Shown in pieces: positions 29,063 through 37,175 of a DNA stretch of 64,000 nucleotides. The position numbers were made by a program, and so were the translations under genes. How positions within the stretch are numbered: position 1 is the stretch's first letter; each line of letters starts with the position of its first letter. The DNA comes from JAKVJE01 sp047722305 (GTDB lineage: Bacteria; Actinomycetota; Actinomycetes; Actinomycetales; Microbacteriaceae). The stretch is taken from the NCBI GenBank assembly GCA_047722305.1, contig JBDNYM010000003.1, forward strand, positions 19,238-83,237. Direction: 5' to 3'. A model generated the notes under the pieces. That model saw only the letters and a list, made by a program, of their open reading frames with translations. It ran no database searches and was not told the DNA's origin.

Positions 29063-30889
29063 TCAGCTGTGACGCCGCAGCGCGGCCCTGACCGCGAGGC
29101 CCGCACCGCCCAGTATGACGATAGCCAGCGCGATCCCCACCTCCCAGCCGTCCAACCCGGTGCGGGGAAGGGTGCCGGACGCTGCCTGGACGGAGGCCGA
29201 CGCCGATGCTGTTGCAGAGGCCGGCGCAGCCGCGGTGGGGCTGGTCGGATTTTCCACGGTGCTGATCCGCGGGCTCTCGGTGGTGGCGGTGTGGTTGAGG
29301 CAGCGCTTCAGCTCGGTCTCCTTGTACCACGTCGACCCGTTCGAAACCGGGGTGCAGGACGAGTTGAACGGGATTTCGCGCTCGTTGTAGAGCATCCGAA
29401 CGAGGGGTGTGTACGTCTTCCCCGTGTCCGGATCGGTGCCGGTGCGGGCGACGACATCCCATTGCAGGTTCGCGGCCATGGGCGAGACGTCCTCGGAACG
29501 GAACGGGTTGTTGTCATAGGAGAACACCTGGGCCATCGAGGTCGGGTTTGCCACGTCGGGCGCCTGCTGCTGGGTGCCAGGGATCTGCAGGAGCGAGGCG
29601 AACGGGACGATGGTCTCAGCGTGTCCGAACCGGAAGGTGGCGGCCGTCTTGCCGCCGGCCATCCGATCGTCGACGCTGCTGAAGAAGTCGTTCAGCAGCG
29701 GCTGCGCGTTCTGATACGAGTCGGTGTGCCCGGCGAAGCCGGGGCCTTTCTCATAGAAGTCGCCGACGTCCAGCAGATAGGCGAACCATTGGGCGGCAGT
29801 GCCGACCTTGTCCTCCTGGAAGTACTGGTCGAAGTTGAACGCGCCGTTGCTGTTCTCGGCCGTCATGTCGGCACCGGTGATGTACAGCTCGTACAGGTCG
29901 GTGGCGGCGTCGACTTTCGAAGCGATCTTCTTGCTTTTGCTGCCGCAGGCGTCGGCATCGGTGCTGGGGTCCGCGCCGGGAGCGCAGTTCTGCGCCCCGT
30001 TCTTGGTCCCGTCGGCGGTGTTGTACCAGATGTTCTGACCGGCCCCGGTGCCGATGCTGTCGAGGAACTTCTGGGTGAAGATCTGGGAGAGGACTGTATC
30101 CGCCGCCGTCTGGCTCTCCGGTTGCGAATTGATGAACGCATAGACGTTGGCCAGTTTCCCACCGGTCGCCGTTGCCTGGTCGATGTAGTCCTGATATGTC
30201 TTCGCCACGGTGTAGGCGGCGGTGCCTGGCTCCTTCTGCGTGCCGTCCGGGTTCTCGACGTCGTGGAAGTAGAGCAGGTCAGGCCGCTTCTCGAACGCGG
30301 TGGCGTTGTCGTTCAGCTTCCCACCTGATGCGGCGTCCAGACCTTTCTCGAAGTTCTCACCGGATTCGGTCGCCCGGCCCTCGCCGGAGGTCTCATATTG
30401 GATCTGGTCTCCGGCCGTATCGGCGCGCCGGAAGAGGTCTTGGTTGCGCTGGTAGGCCCGCGTGCCGATGCCTTGCAGCTCGGTGGCGCCCTGGCCGGTG
30501 AGCATCCCGTAGCCGTTGGCCACGTTGGCGGCGATGATGGCGTCGAGATTCTGCGTGAACGTCTGTTTCGCGGCGTCGCTGACGAAGCCGTTCTGTTCTG
30601 CCGCCGTCTTCGCCATGAGCTTCAAGAGGGCGTCGTACTTGTACCCGGACAGGCCGCGGGAGCCATGGCGATCGATCGACTCGGTGTAGATCGACTGGTA
30701 TCCGGACGGCGCCGCCGAGTACGCCGTGGAGGTCGGGGCCACGTACGGTTGCTTGCTGCTGTAGAACTCGCCCTGCTCATTTGCCGAGGCCATCGTGGTG
30801 CATCCGAACACGGCGATCGAGGCGAGGACGAGCACGCCCGCGCCAGATCGGAGCACATGCGTACGTAGGCTGGTGGTCTGCGTCTTCAT
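29063..30889 (-). CDS. LPxTG-anchored histidine acid phosphatase (MINPP/phytase-like)
   Basis: 608 aa from ATG 30889 (AGGAC precedes by 8 nt). An N-terminal signal sequence (about residues 1-37, SGAGVLVLASIAVFG then TMASA) is followed by the catalytic RHG motif in ESIDRHGSRGLSGYKYD. The acid/base motif appears as FGHAETIVPFASLL, the HAE form typical of multiple inositol polyphosphate phosphatases. The C-terminus has a Ser/Thr/Ala-rich wall-spanning stretch, LPRTG, a hydrophobic segment and a basic RRHS tail, so sortase should link it to peptidoglycan. A phosphate-scavenging role on phytate or other phosphomonoesters outside the cell is likely. Confidence 0.85.
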   Translation of the reverse strand: MKTQTTSLRTHVLRSGAGVLVLASIAVFGCTTMASANEQGEFYSSKQPYVAPTSTAYSAAPSGYQSIYTESIDRHGSRGLSGYKYDALLKLMAKTAAEQNGFVSDAAKQTFTQNLDAIIAANVANGYGMLTGQGATELQGIGTRAYQRNQDLFRRADTAGDQIQYETSGEGRATESGENFEKGLDAASGGKLNDNATAFEKRPDLLYFHDVENPDGTQKEPGTAAYTVAKTYQDYIDQATATGGKLANVYAFINSQPESQTAADTVLSQIFTQKFLDSIGTGAGQNIWYNTADGTKNGAQNCAPGADPSTDADACGSKSKKIASKVDAATDLYELYITGADMTAENSNGAFNFDQYFQEDKVGTAAQWFAYLLDVGDFYEKGPGFAGHTDSYQNAQPLLNDFFSSVDDRMAGGKTAATFRFGHAETIVPFASLLQIPGTQQQAPDVANPTSMAQVFSYDNNPFRSEDVSPMAANLQWDVVARTGTDPDTGKTYTPLVRMLYNEREIPFNSSCTPVSNGSTWYKETELKRCLNHTATTESPRISTVENPTSPTAAAPASATASASASVQAASGTLPRTGLDGWEVGIALAIVILGGAGLAVRAALRRHS

Positions 30890-31045
30890 AGGATGCGGTC
30901 CTAGGTCTGCGAAGTCTTGGTGACGGCTGAAGTTCGCCGCCCGGTGGCAGGTTAGAAAGGCGTAGTGACGGCGTTCGGAACGAGGGGTTACCGAGTGGTG
31001 AACGGTACCCCCGGCATCCGCCCGCCCGACGGTTACGCTTGGCGT

Positions 31046-31687
31046 ATGCCGATTCCCGCTCGCACCCCGGCGCTGCCGCGCCGCCTCTTGCGCGATGAGG
31101 CCTATGACCGCATCGCCGAAGGGATCGTGCGTGGGCAGTTTGCTCCAGGGGAGCGGCTGAACGACCAGGATCTGGCGGAGTGGATGGGCATCTCCCGCAC
31201 CCCGGTGCGGGAGGCGCTGGCCCGTCTGGAGCGCACCGGTCTGGTCCATACCGTGCCCGGACGCGAGACCATCGTCTCCGAGCTCGATCCCGCGACGACC
31301 GACCACGCGGTACGAGTGGCGGCAGCTCTGCATGCCCTGGCGGTGCACGACGCTGCTGCGGGGACCAGCCCCAGCGATGTGAAGGCGATGCAGGCCGCGA
31401 ATCGGCGGCTGCAGCAGGCGTTCGCCGCAGAGGACGTGGTGGCGGCCATCGCGGCCGACGACGCCTTCCACCAGGTCGCGATCGCGCGTGCGGCGAACCC
31501 GGTGCTCGAGTCGGCGCTGGATCAGGTGATGCCGTTGCTGCGCCGCGCCGAGCACCTGCGCTTCGGCGCATTCATCACTCCGGATTCCGTGCAGCAGCAC
31601 GCGGCCATCCTGGCCGCGCTGCAAGCGCACGATGCGGACGCGGCCGTGGAGGCATCCGCCGCTAACTGGTCGGCCCTGCACAGCTGA
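31046..31687 (+). CDS. GntR family regulator, FCD type
   Basis: 213 aa from ATG 31046. An N-terminal winged helix carries the GntR signature GQFAPGERLNDQDLAEWMGISRTPVREALARLERTGLV. The helical C-terminal half has the FCD-type metal or ligand residues (DDAFHQVAIARAANPVL, then H in QQHAAILAAL). FCD regulators respond to small carboxylates or related metabolites. It is 97 nt upstream of the PLP enzyme gene, and a perfect palindrome in that gap is the likely operator. No strong ribosome site precedes the start. Confidence 0.85.
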   Translation: MPIPARTPALPRRLLRDEAYDRIAEGIVRGQFAPGERLNDQDLAEWMGISRTPVREALARLERTGLVHTVPGRETIVSELDPATTDHAVRVAAALHALAVHDAAAGTSPSDVKAMQAANRRLQQAFAAEDVVAAIAADDAFHQVAIARAANPVLESALDQVMPLLRRAEHLRFGAFITPDSVQQHAAILAALQAHDADAAVEASAANWSALHS

Positions 31688-31750
31688 TCTCAGCTGAGCG
31701 CCCCGTAACACGATTGCAATGTCCAGATAATCGGGCGTTCAAGTGCCACG

Positions 31751-31764
31751 TGCAATATATTGCA
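31751..31764. promoter_or_regulatory. perfect 14-bp palindrome, probable GntR operator
   Basis: TGCAATATATTGCA lies 20 nt before the ATG of the PLP enzyme gene, downstream of the adjacent GntR gene. A/T-rich twofold-symmetric sites of this size are typical for GntR dimers. A partial copy, ATTGCAAT, occurs about 40 nt upstream. Confidence 0.6.
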
Positions 31765-31784
31765 TATCGCCTGAAAGGAATCCC

Positions 31785-33176
31785 ATGACTATCACCACTG
31801 ACTCCACCGCCCCCTCTGCAACGGATCCAGCCCCGAACGCCGGGCCCACCGGCCAGTTCGAAGTGCACGACGCCAACGTCCTCGCCCATGCCCGGACGCT
31901 CATCGACTCCCTGCCCTCGCTCCGCCTCGTGCAGCAGGAGGTCGTCAATGCCGTCCGTCGCAACGAGATCTGGCGCGGCGAGGAGTGCCTGAATCTGCTC
32001 GCCCCCGAGGCCCCCACCAGCCCGGTGGTCCGATCCCTGCTGTCCAGTGAGATCGGCACCCGCGCCGCCGAGGGGCACATCGGGGCCGTCAAGCGGTGGT
32101 TCGTCGGCACCCGCTACATCGACGAGGTCGAATCGCTGTGCGTGGAACTGCTCAAGAAGGTGTTCCGCAGCAACTACGCCGATCATCGGCTCATCGCGTC
32201 CATGCTCGGCAACCTGACCGTCTATGCCGCGCTGACCAAGCCGGGAGAAACGATCATGTCCATCCCGCAGCCTACCGGCGGGCATTCCGCCAACCGCGAG
32301 ATCGGTCCGGCCGGCATCCGCGGCCTGCGCATCGTCGACGTCCCCCTCGACCCGGTCACTCTCGACGTCGACCTCGACGAGTTCGCCCGCATCGCCCGCG
32401 CCGAGCGTCCCAAGATCGTGGCGCTCGGGGCCTCCATGACGCTGTTCCCCTTCCCCATCCGCGAGATGAGCGAGATCATCGCCCCCTGGGGCGGCAAGGT
32501 GTTCTTCGACGGCGCCCACCAGCTGGGGCTCATCGGCGGCGGGCAGTTCCAGGACCCGCTGCGCGAGGGCGCGGCCGTGATGACCGGGTCCGCCGGCAAG
32601 ACCTTCAGCGGCCCGCAGAGCGGCATCATCGTCTGGAACGATCCAGAGCTCACATCGCCGATCGCCGACACGATCTTCCCGGTGATCGCCGCGACCCACC
32701 AGGTGAACCGGGTCGCGGCGCTCGCCGCCGCCGCTGCCGAGTTCCTCGCGTTCGGCACCGAGTACATGGCCAAGATCGTCTCGAACGCGCAGACCCTCGC
32801 CGGGGCGCTGCACGACCGGGGCATCATCGTCCTCGGGGCAGACCGCGGCTACACTCGCACCCACCAGGTCATCCTCGACGTCCACCGGTTCGGCAACGGG
32901 ATGGACGTGGCGCGCAAGCTCGAGACCGCCAACATCATCACCAACAAGAACCTCATCCCCGGTGACCGGCCGGAGGATTGGGACCGCCCCAGCGGCCTGC
33001 GGATCGGCACCACGGAGGTCACCCGCTACGGGATGGGGGCGGACGAGATGAATGCGATCGCCGATCTCATCGTCGATGTCCTCGAAGACCGTCGGCCGAT
33101 TGCCGCCGTCAAGCGCGACGCGACCAACCTGCGCCAGGCCCATCAAGTGCTGCAGTACTGCTTCCCGGACGAGTGA
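31785..33176 (+). CDS. PLP-dependent enzyme, serine hydroxymethyltransferase-like
   Basis: 463 aa with AAAGGA before ATG 31785. The fold-type I architecture and ordering match the SHMT family: LNLLAPEAPTSPVVRSLL at the start, TRYIDEVESLCVELLKKVF, GGHSANREIG, the PLP aspartate region VFFDGAHQLGLI and the candidate PLP lysine K272 in GSAGKTFSGPQSGI. Several motifs differ from housekeeping GlyA, such as the HKT sequence before the lysine, so it may act on another beta-hydroxy amino acid or an unknown substrate. It is apparently controlled by the adjacent GntR protein, which suggests an inducible catabolic role. Confidence 0.75.
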   Translation: MTITTDSTAPSATDPAPNAGPTGQFEVHDANVLAHARTLIDSLPSLRLVQQEVVNAVRRNEIWRGEECLNLLAPEAPTSPVVRSLLSSEIGTRAAEGHIGAVKRWFVGTRYIDEVESLCVELLKKVFRSNYADHRLIASMLGNLTVYAALTKPGETIMSIPQPTGGHSANREIGPAGIRGLRIVDVPLDPVTLDVDLDEFARIARAERPKIVALGASMTLFPFPIREMSEIIAPWGGKVFFDGAHQLGLIGGGQFQDPLREGAAVMTGSAGKTFSGPQSGIIVWNDPELTSPIADTIFPVIAATHQVNRVAALAAAAAEFLAFGTEYMAKIVSNAQTLAGALHDRGIIVLGADRGYTRTHQVILDVHRFGNGMDVARKLETANIITNKNLIPGDRPEDWDRPSGLRIGTTEVTRYGMGADEMNAIADLIVDVLEDRRPIAAVKRDATNLRQAHQVLQYCFPDE

Positions 33177-33369
33177 GCGTTCCGATCAGGAGGTAGTCGT
33201 GCTGGAGTCGCTGCCGCTCGACCCCTCTTGGTCTCCGGAACCGCCAGGCATCTGACCGCCGCCCTGCCGCGGGGCGCCGGACAGAGGAGTGCCGCCCTGT
33301 GTCCTGCTGCCCCTGCGCCGGCTGGGATGAGCTGATTCCGGACGCGGCGCCGGCCTGGCTGGTGCCCGC

Positions 33370-33471
33370 TCAGTACCCGTCACCGAATCCGAGGCCGACG
33401 GCGACCACAATGCCGGCGCCGACGAGGATCTTGATCCGACGATGGGGTTGAGGTGACTGAGGTGACGCCAT
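33370..33471 (-). CDS. 33-aa single-span membrane peptide, possibly a frameshifted gene start
   Basis: An excellent ribosome site (AAGGAG, 7 nt spacing) precedes ATG 33471. The peptide is MASPQSPQPHRRIKILVGAG followed by more hydrophobic residues and FGDGY, that is, a basic stop-transfer edge and one membrane segment. A different minus frame from about 33385 to 33186 is open and low-complexity (TERAPARPAPRPE, then GGGQMPGGSGDQEGSS). One frameshift near 33385 would make a membrane-anchored protein of about 95 aa. Either reading is possible. Confidence 0.45.
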   Translation of the reverse strand: MASPQSPQPHRRIKILVGAGIVVAVGLGFGDGY

Positions 33472-33796
33472 GACCGCTCCTTCTGATCGGGATGTCCGGC
33501 TGTGTGCCGGACCAATGACGCCGCCACCCTGTCCGATCGTGAAGGGGCGGGATGCCAAAACACGGAACCCCCAGGCGGCATGCGCGGATTGCATCTGACT
33601 TCCACAGGTGTGGTCTAAGTGAGATGCCGGATCAGCGATCGGAGGATTCCACCTCGACCAGTTTGGCCTGAGTGACCTACCGGGCAAATAGTCCGGGACA
33701 GAGTTGAGATTGGTTCACTTGGTCTTTTGTATCTCAGAGAAACAGATGTGTTATGCCCCCGAAATATAGGCGAAACTCCGCTTTTGTAGCTTTTAA

Positions 33797-33809
33797 TTGG
33801 TCCAACCAA
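33797..33809. promoter_or_regulatory. FadR-type GntR operator before the ABC transporter operon
   Basis: TTGGTCCAACCAA has 5-bp arms around CCA. Its core TGGTCCAACCA closely resembles the TGGTCNGACCA core bound by FadR-subfamily GntR proteins. It lies 25 nt before the substrate-binding protein start, where a repressor would block transcription or its initiation. The regulator is presumably the GntR gene at the end of the same operon. Confidence 0.6.
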
Positions 33810-33833
33810 AATACCAATACCCAGGAGAAGCTC

Positions 33834-34688
33834 GTGTTCAAGAGAATTATGGCGGGGTGCGTTGGTGCAGTCTTGGTCGTCGCAGGTGTGAGTGCCTGCT
33901 CCTCTGGGGCAGCGGCATCATCGAAGTCTTCGAAGGCCGCGACAGTGAGTACGCCGGCGATCAATCAGAACGGTCAATTGGCGGTGTGTACGGCCCTGAG
34001 TACCGGAAATCCGCCGACGTACTTCACGGATGCCTCAAACAAACCGGTCGGTGCTGAGGTTGATATGGCGAATTGGGTCGCGAGTGACCTGGGTCTCAAG
34101 CCGAAATTCGTTGACGTGGCATTTGCTTCGATCATTCCTGCTCTGCAGGCTGGCAAGTGTGATGTGATCATGTCATCGCTCTACATCAAGCCTGAGCGGG
34201 CTGAGATCGTCGACTTCACGCCGTATCTCATGTCGGGGTCGGCGGTGGCGGTTCAGAAGGGTAATCCGCATAAGGTGACTGGTATGGACGATTCTCTGTG
34301 CGGACTCAAGATCAGCGCGGCAGTCGGGAAGACGGCCACACTCTTGGCGCAGCAGCAGGCCACGAAATGTCAGCAGGACGGCAAAGCCGAACTGAAGGTG
34401 GTGCAGACCGACCAGACGACGGCAGCCGTGCAACAGCTCATCAACAAACAAGTGGATGCATATGCCGGCGAAACTCCGGTCGTTCTGTACTACCAGAAGA
34501 AGCAGCCGGGGACATTCAAGATGATCGGAAAATCCTTCGGTTCGATCGAAGTTGGTGCTGCGGTGGAAAAGGGGAACGCCACGCTATCTAAGAAGCTTGA
34601 GAAGGCTTTTGCTGCTATGAGTTCGAGTGGCGAATACGAGAAGATCCTCAAGAAGTGGGGTATGTCCGAACTCGCTTACAAGTTCTGA
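33834..34688 (+). CDS. ABC transporter substrate-binding lipoprotein (polar amino acid type, SBP family 3)
   Basis: 284 aa starting with GTG 33834, chosen because AGGAG sits 6 nt upstream; the longer in-frame ATG at 33753 would precede the operator. The signal peptide ends in a lipobox (VSAC, then SSG), so the mature protein is anchored by a lipid. The body has the family 3 pattern: GAEVDMANWVASDLGLKPKFVDV, ALQAGKCDVIMSSLYIKPERAEIVDFTPYL and a C-terminal KKWGMSELAYKF. It should deliver a small polar solute to the permease encoded next. Substrate identity is open, though the acetamidase in the operon hints at an amide or nitrogen source. Confidence 0.88.
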   Translation: MFKRIMAGCVGAVLVVAGVSACSSGAAASSKSSKAATVSTPAINQNGQLAVCTALSTGNPPTYFTDASNKPVGAEVDMANWVASDLGLKPKFVDVAFASIIPALQAGKCDVIMSSLYIKPERAEIVDFTPYLMSGSAVAVQKGNPHKVTGMDDSLCGLKISAAVGKTATLLAQQQATKCQQDGKAELKVVQTDQTTAAVQQLINKQVDAYAGETPVVLYYQKKQPGTFKMIGKSFGSIEVGAAVEKGNATLSKKLEKAFAAMSSSGEYEKILKKWGMSELAYKF

Positions 34689-34701
34689 GTTGGGACATCC
34701 G

Positions 34702-35496
34702 ATGACATTCGACTGGAACTTCTTCTGGACGAGTCTTCTTCAGCCGAGTGGGGCCTTCCTATCAGGGCTGGGGCTGACTGTAGGGATTTCAATTGCCTCG
34801 ATGATCTTGGCTTTGGTCGGGGGCCTGCTCATAGCATTGATGCGATTGTCGCGATTCTCAGTTTTGCGAGTCCTAGCCGCACTATACGTCTGGGTCTTTC
34901 GTGGCACACCGCTCCTGGTCGTTCTCGTAATCATCTACTTGGGTCTGGCTGCGGCGAATATCTACAAGTTCACTGACCTCCATATTGCTGGCATCAGCCT
35001 CGCAGGTGCCATTCAGGCAGCGATCGTTGGCCTGACTTTGAACGAGAGCGCGTACATCTCGGAGATAATGAGGTCAGCGATTGGTGCTGTACCCAGCGGT
35101 CAGATGGAAGCAGCTGCCACTCTGGGGATGACACGGCGCGGTGCTATGAGGTGGATCATCCTGCCTCAAGCTGTTCGCACGATGGTGCCGCCGCTGGGCA
35201 ACCAGTTCAACTCGCTGATGAAGAACACGTCGCTGCTCAGCATCATTGGGGTCAGCGAAATGTTCCTGATCACTCAATCGATCAGTTCGGCGACGTTCCG
35301 GACTTTCGAGATATTCATCGTCACGGCGCTCTATTACCTCGCGCTGACCACGATCTGGACGGTGTTGCAGGACGAACTTGAACGCTTCTTCAATCGGCAG
35401 CTCGGGATCTATTCCCCAGGGATACTGGTGCGCATCAGGACCGGAGTTCGTCGTCTATTGAGCGGAAAACGGAAGGGTGAGGAGGTGTTCTCATGA
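34702..35496 (+). CDS. ABC transporter permease, HisM/GlnP type
   Basis: 264 aa from ATG 34702, 13 nt after the binding-protein stop. It has about five or six membrane segments (residues 20-42, 55-80, 95-115 and near the C-terminus). The cytoplasmic EAA loop that docks with the ATPase reads QMEAAATLGMTRRGAMRWIILPQAVRTMVPP, close to the family consensus. The ATPase gene start overlaps the stop of this gene by 4 nt, so the three transporter genes are co-translated. Confidence 0.88.
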   Translation: MTFDWNFFWTSLLQPSGAFLSGLGLTVGISIASMILALVGGLLIALMRLSRFSVLRVLAALYVWVFRGTPLLVVLVIIYLGLAAANIYKFTDLHIAGISLAGAIQAAIVGLTLNESAYISEIMRSAIGAVPSGQMEAAATLGMTRRGAMRWIILPQAVRTMVPPLGNQFNSLMKNTSLLSIIGVSEMFLITQSISSATFRTFEIFIVTALYYLALTTIWTVLQDELERFFNRQLGIYSPGILVRIRTGVRRLLSGKRKGEEVFS

Positions 35497-36299
35497 CAAG
35501 TTCGACTGAGAAGGTCCAGACACAGGCGACCACGAATTTCGTTGTGCAGGCGAACGGCGTGCAGAAGCGACTTGGCGGGCGGCTCATTCTCAAGGGAGTG
35601 GATTTAGAAGTGCATCGAGGAGAGGTTGTCGTGCTCCTCGGTCCGTCTGGCGCCGGGAAGACAACCATGCTGAGGACACTAAACGGGCTAGAGCGAATCG
35701 ACGGGGGTGAGATCGTTGTGAATGGTGAGCGAATCGGGTTTGAACCAGGGACGGGTGACAAGCTTCGAAAAGCGTCTGAGCGCACACTCGCCCGTCAGCG
35801 AGCGGATATCGGATTCGTCTTCCAGCACTTCAATCTCTTTCCCCACATGACCGCGCTCGAGAATGTATGGCACGCTCCCGTTCGAGTACTCAAACGTCCG
35901 AAGGGAGAAGCGGTCTCCGAAGCGAAGACTCTCTTATCCAGAGTAGGTCTTTCCGATCGGGCAGATTCCCACCCCAGTGGTCTGTCTGGCGGCCAGCAGC
36001 AGAGGGTCGCCATCGCTCGGGCCCTGGCGATGCACCCTAAGCTGATGCTCTTCGACGAACCCACCAGTGCACTCGATCCAGAGATGACTGGCGAGGTCTT
36101 GAGCGTGATGCGAGATCTCGCTCAACAAGATCAGATCACGATGGTGGTTGTCACTCATGAGATGTCGTTTGCCAGGCAAGTAGCCAACCGGGTTGTAGTC
36201 ATGGCGGATGGGCAGGTCATTGAGTCCGGGTCGCCGGATCAGGTCCTGTCCCACCCGGCAGCTGGCCGCACTCGGGAATTTCTGGCGAAGGTGGCATAG
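35493..36299 (+). CDS. ABC transporter ATPase, GlnQ/HisP type
   Basis: 268 aa. Walker A GPSGAGKTT is near residue 51, the Q-loop in FVFQHFNLFPHMTALENV, the signature LSGGQQQRVAIARALAMHP, Walker B LMLFDEPTSALDPE and the switch histidine in VVVTHEMSFARQVANRV. It ends LSHPAAGRTREFLAKV, as in polar amino acid importers. A 4-nt overlap couples it to the permease gene. Confidence 0.92.
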   Translation: MTSSTEKVQTQATTNFVVQANGVQKRLGGRLILKGVDLEVHRGEVVVLLGPSGAGKTTMLRTLNGLERIDGGEIVVNGERIGFEPGTGDKLRKASERTLARQRADIGFVFQHFNLFPHMTALENVWHAPVRVLKRPKGEAVSEAKTLLSRVGLSDRADSHPSGLSGGQQQRVAIARALAMHPKLMLFDEPTSALDPEMTGEVLSVMRDLAQQDQITMVVVTHEMSFARQVANRVVVMADGQVIESGSPDQVLSHPAAGRTREFLAKVA

Positions 36300-36368
36300 T
36301 TGCTAGCGGCGTCGGTGAAGGGTGTCAGTTCCGCTCGTGCACTCTGGATAACCATTGGGGAGCAGATA

Positions 36369-37175
36369 GTGGCGATAAGGGCACAACCAGAGAAGGGCCA
36401 TCGGGACTCCCTGTCGCGCCTGCGTTCTCGGGGGAATATTTCCGCGGAGATCGCAAGTTTCCTTGAGCGATCGATCCGGTCCGGCGAATACGCGGCTGGG
36501 GAACGATTGCCACCGGAACGGACGCTCGCAGAGCGCTTCCGCGTCTCGCGCACGACGGTGCGTGAAGCGCTTAAGTTCCTTGAGAATCGACGTCTCATCA
36601 TCCGTCGGCGCGGCGCGGGGACGATCGTGCTGGCCCCGGACGAACGAGTCAGGGAAGTCGAGTCGATTCTCACTCAAGCGCGGCACGACCTCGAGGATGT
36701 CGCGGAATTGCGCTCGGTTATCGAACCAGATATCGCTCGGCTGGCTGCGGCGCGAGCGACAGGAGCTGACCTGAACACCCTTCAAGACATTATCGAGAAG
36801 TCGGGGGCGCCTCTTACTGCACAGGGATCCCTGCAGCTGGACATGGCGTTTCATCTGGCACTTGCCCGGGCGAGCGAGAATGAGCTGCTTCCAGCGTTGT
36901 TGGCTTTTGCCAACGAATCCACCGCAGAATACCGGATTGACTCACATCGCACCCAACGGAGTCGCCGAATATCGCTGGAAGGGCATGTAGAGATTTTCCG
37001 TCGCGTAGCCGAGCATGATGCAGTCGGAGCGGAAGCCGCGATGCGAGCCCATCTGACGCAGGTCAACGAACTGACGCGAGAGTTTCGGAATCCGAACCCT
37101 GATAGCTCCATCACTGCCACGGAGACGAGTTGTAAGCCGAATTCAATCATCGTTCAGAAAGGCGAAGACGAATGA
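36369..37175 (+). CDS. GntR family regulator of the transporter/amidase operon (FCD type)
   Basis: 268 aa from GTG 36369, where GGGGAG lies 6-7 nt upstream; a TTG start at 36300 directly after the ATPase stop is the alternative. The winged helix region reads SGEYAAGERLPPERTLAERFRVSRTTVREALKFLENRRLI, the FadR-like form. The C-terminal helical domain has FCD-type residues (DMAFHLALARASENELLPALL and GHVEIFRRVAEHDA). It lies inside the operon it probably controls, between the ATPase and acetamidase genes, and the FadR-type palindrome upstream of the binding protein is its likely site. Confidence 0.85.
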   Translation: MAIRAQPEKGHRDSLSRLRSRGNISAEIASFLERSIRSGEYAAGERLPPERTLAERFRVSRTTVREALKFLENRRLIIRRRGAGTIVLAPDERVREVESILTQARHDLEDVAELRSVIEPDIARLAAARATGADLNTLQDIIEKSGAPLTAQGSLQLDMAFHLALARASENELLPALLAFANESTAEYRIDSHRTQRSRRISLEGHVEIFRRVAEHDAVGAEAAMRAHLTQVNELTREFRNPNPDSSITATETSCKPNSIIVQKGEDE

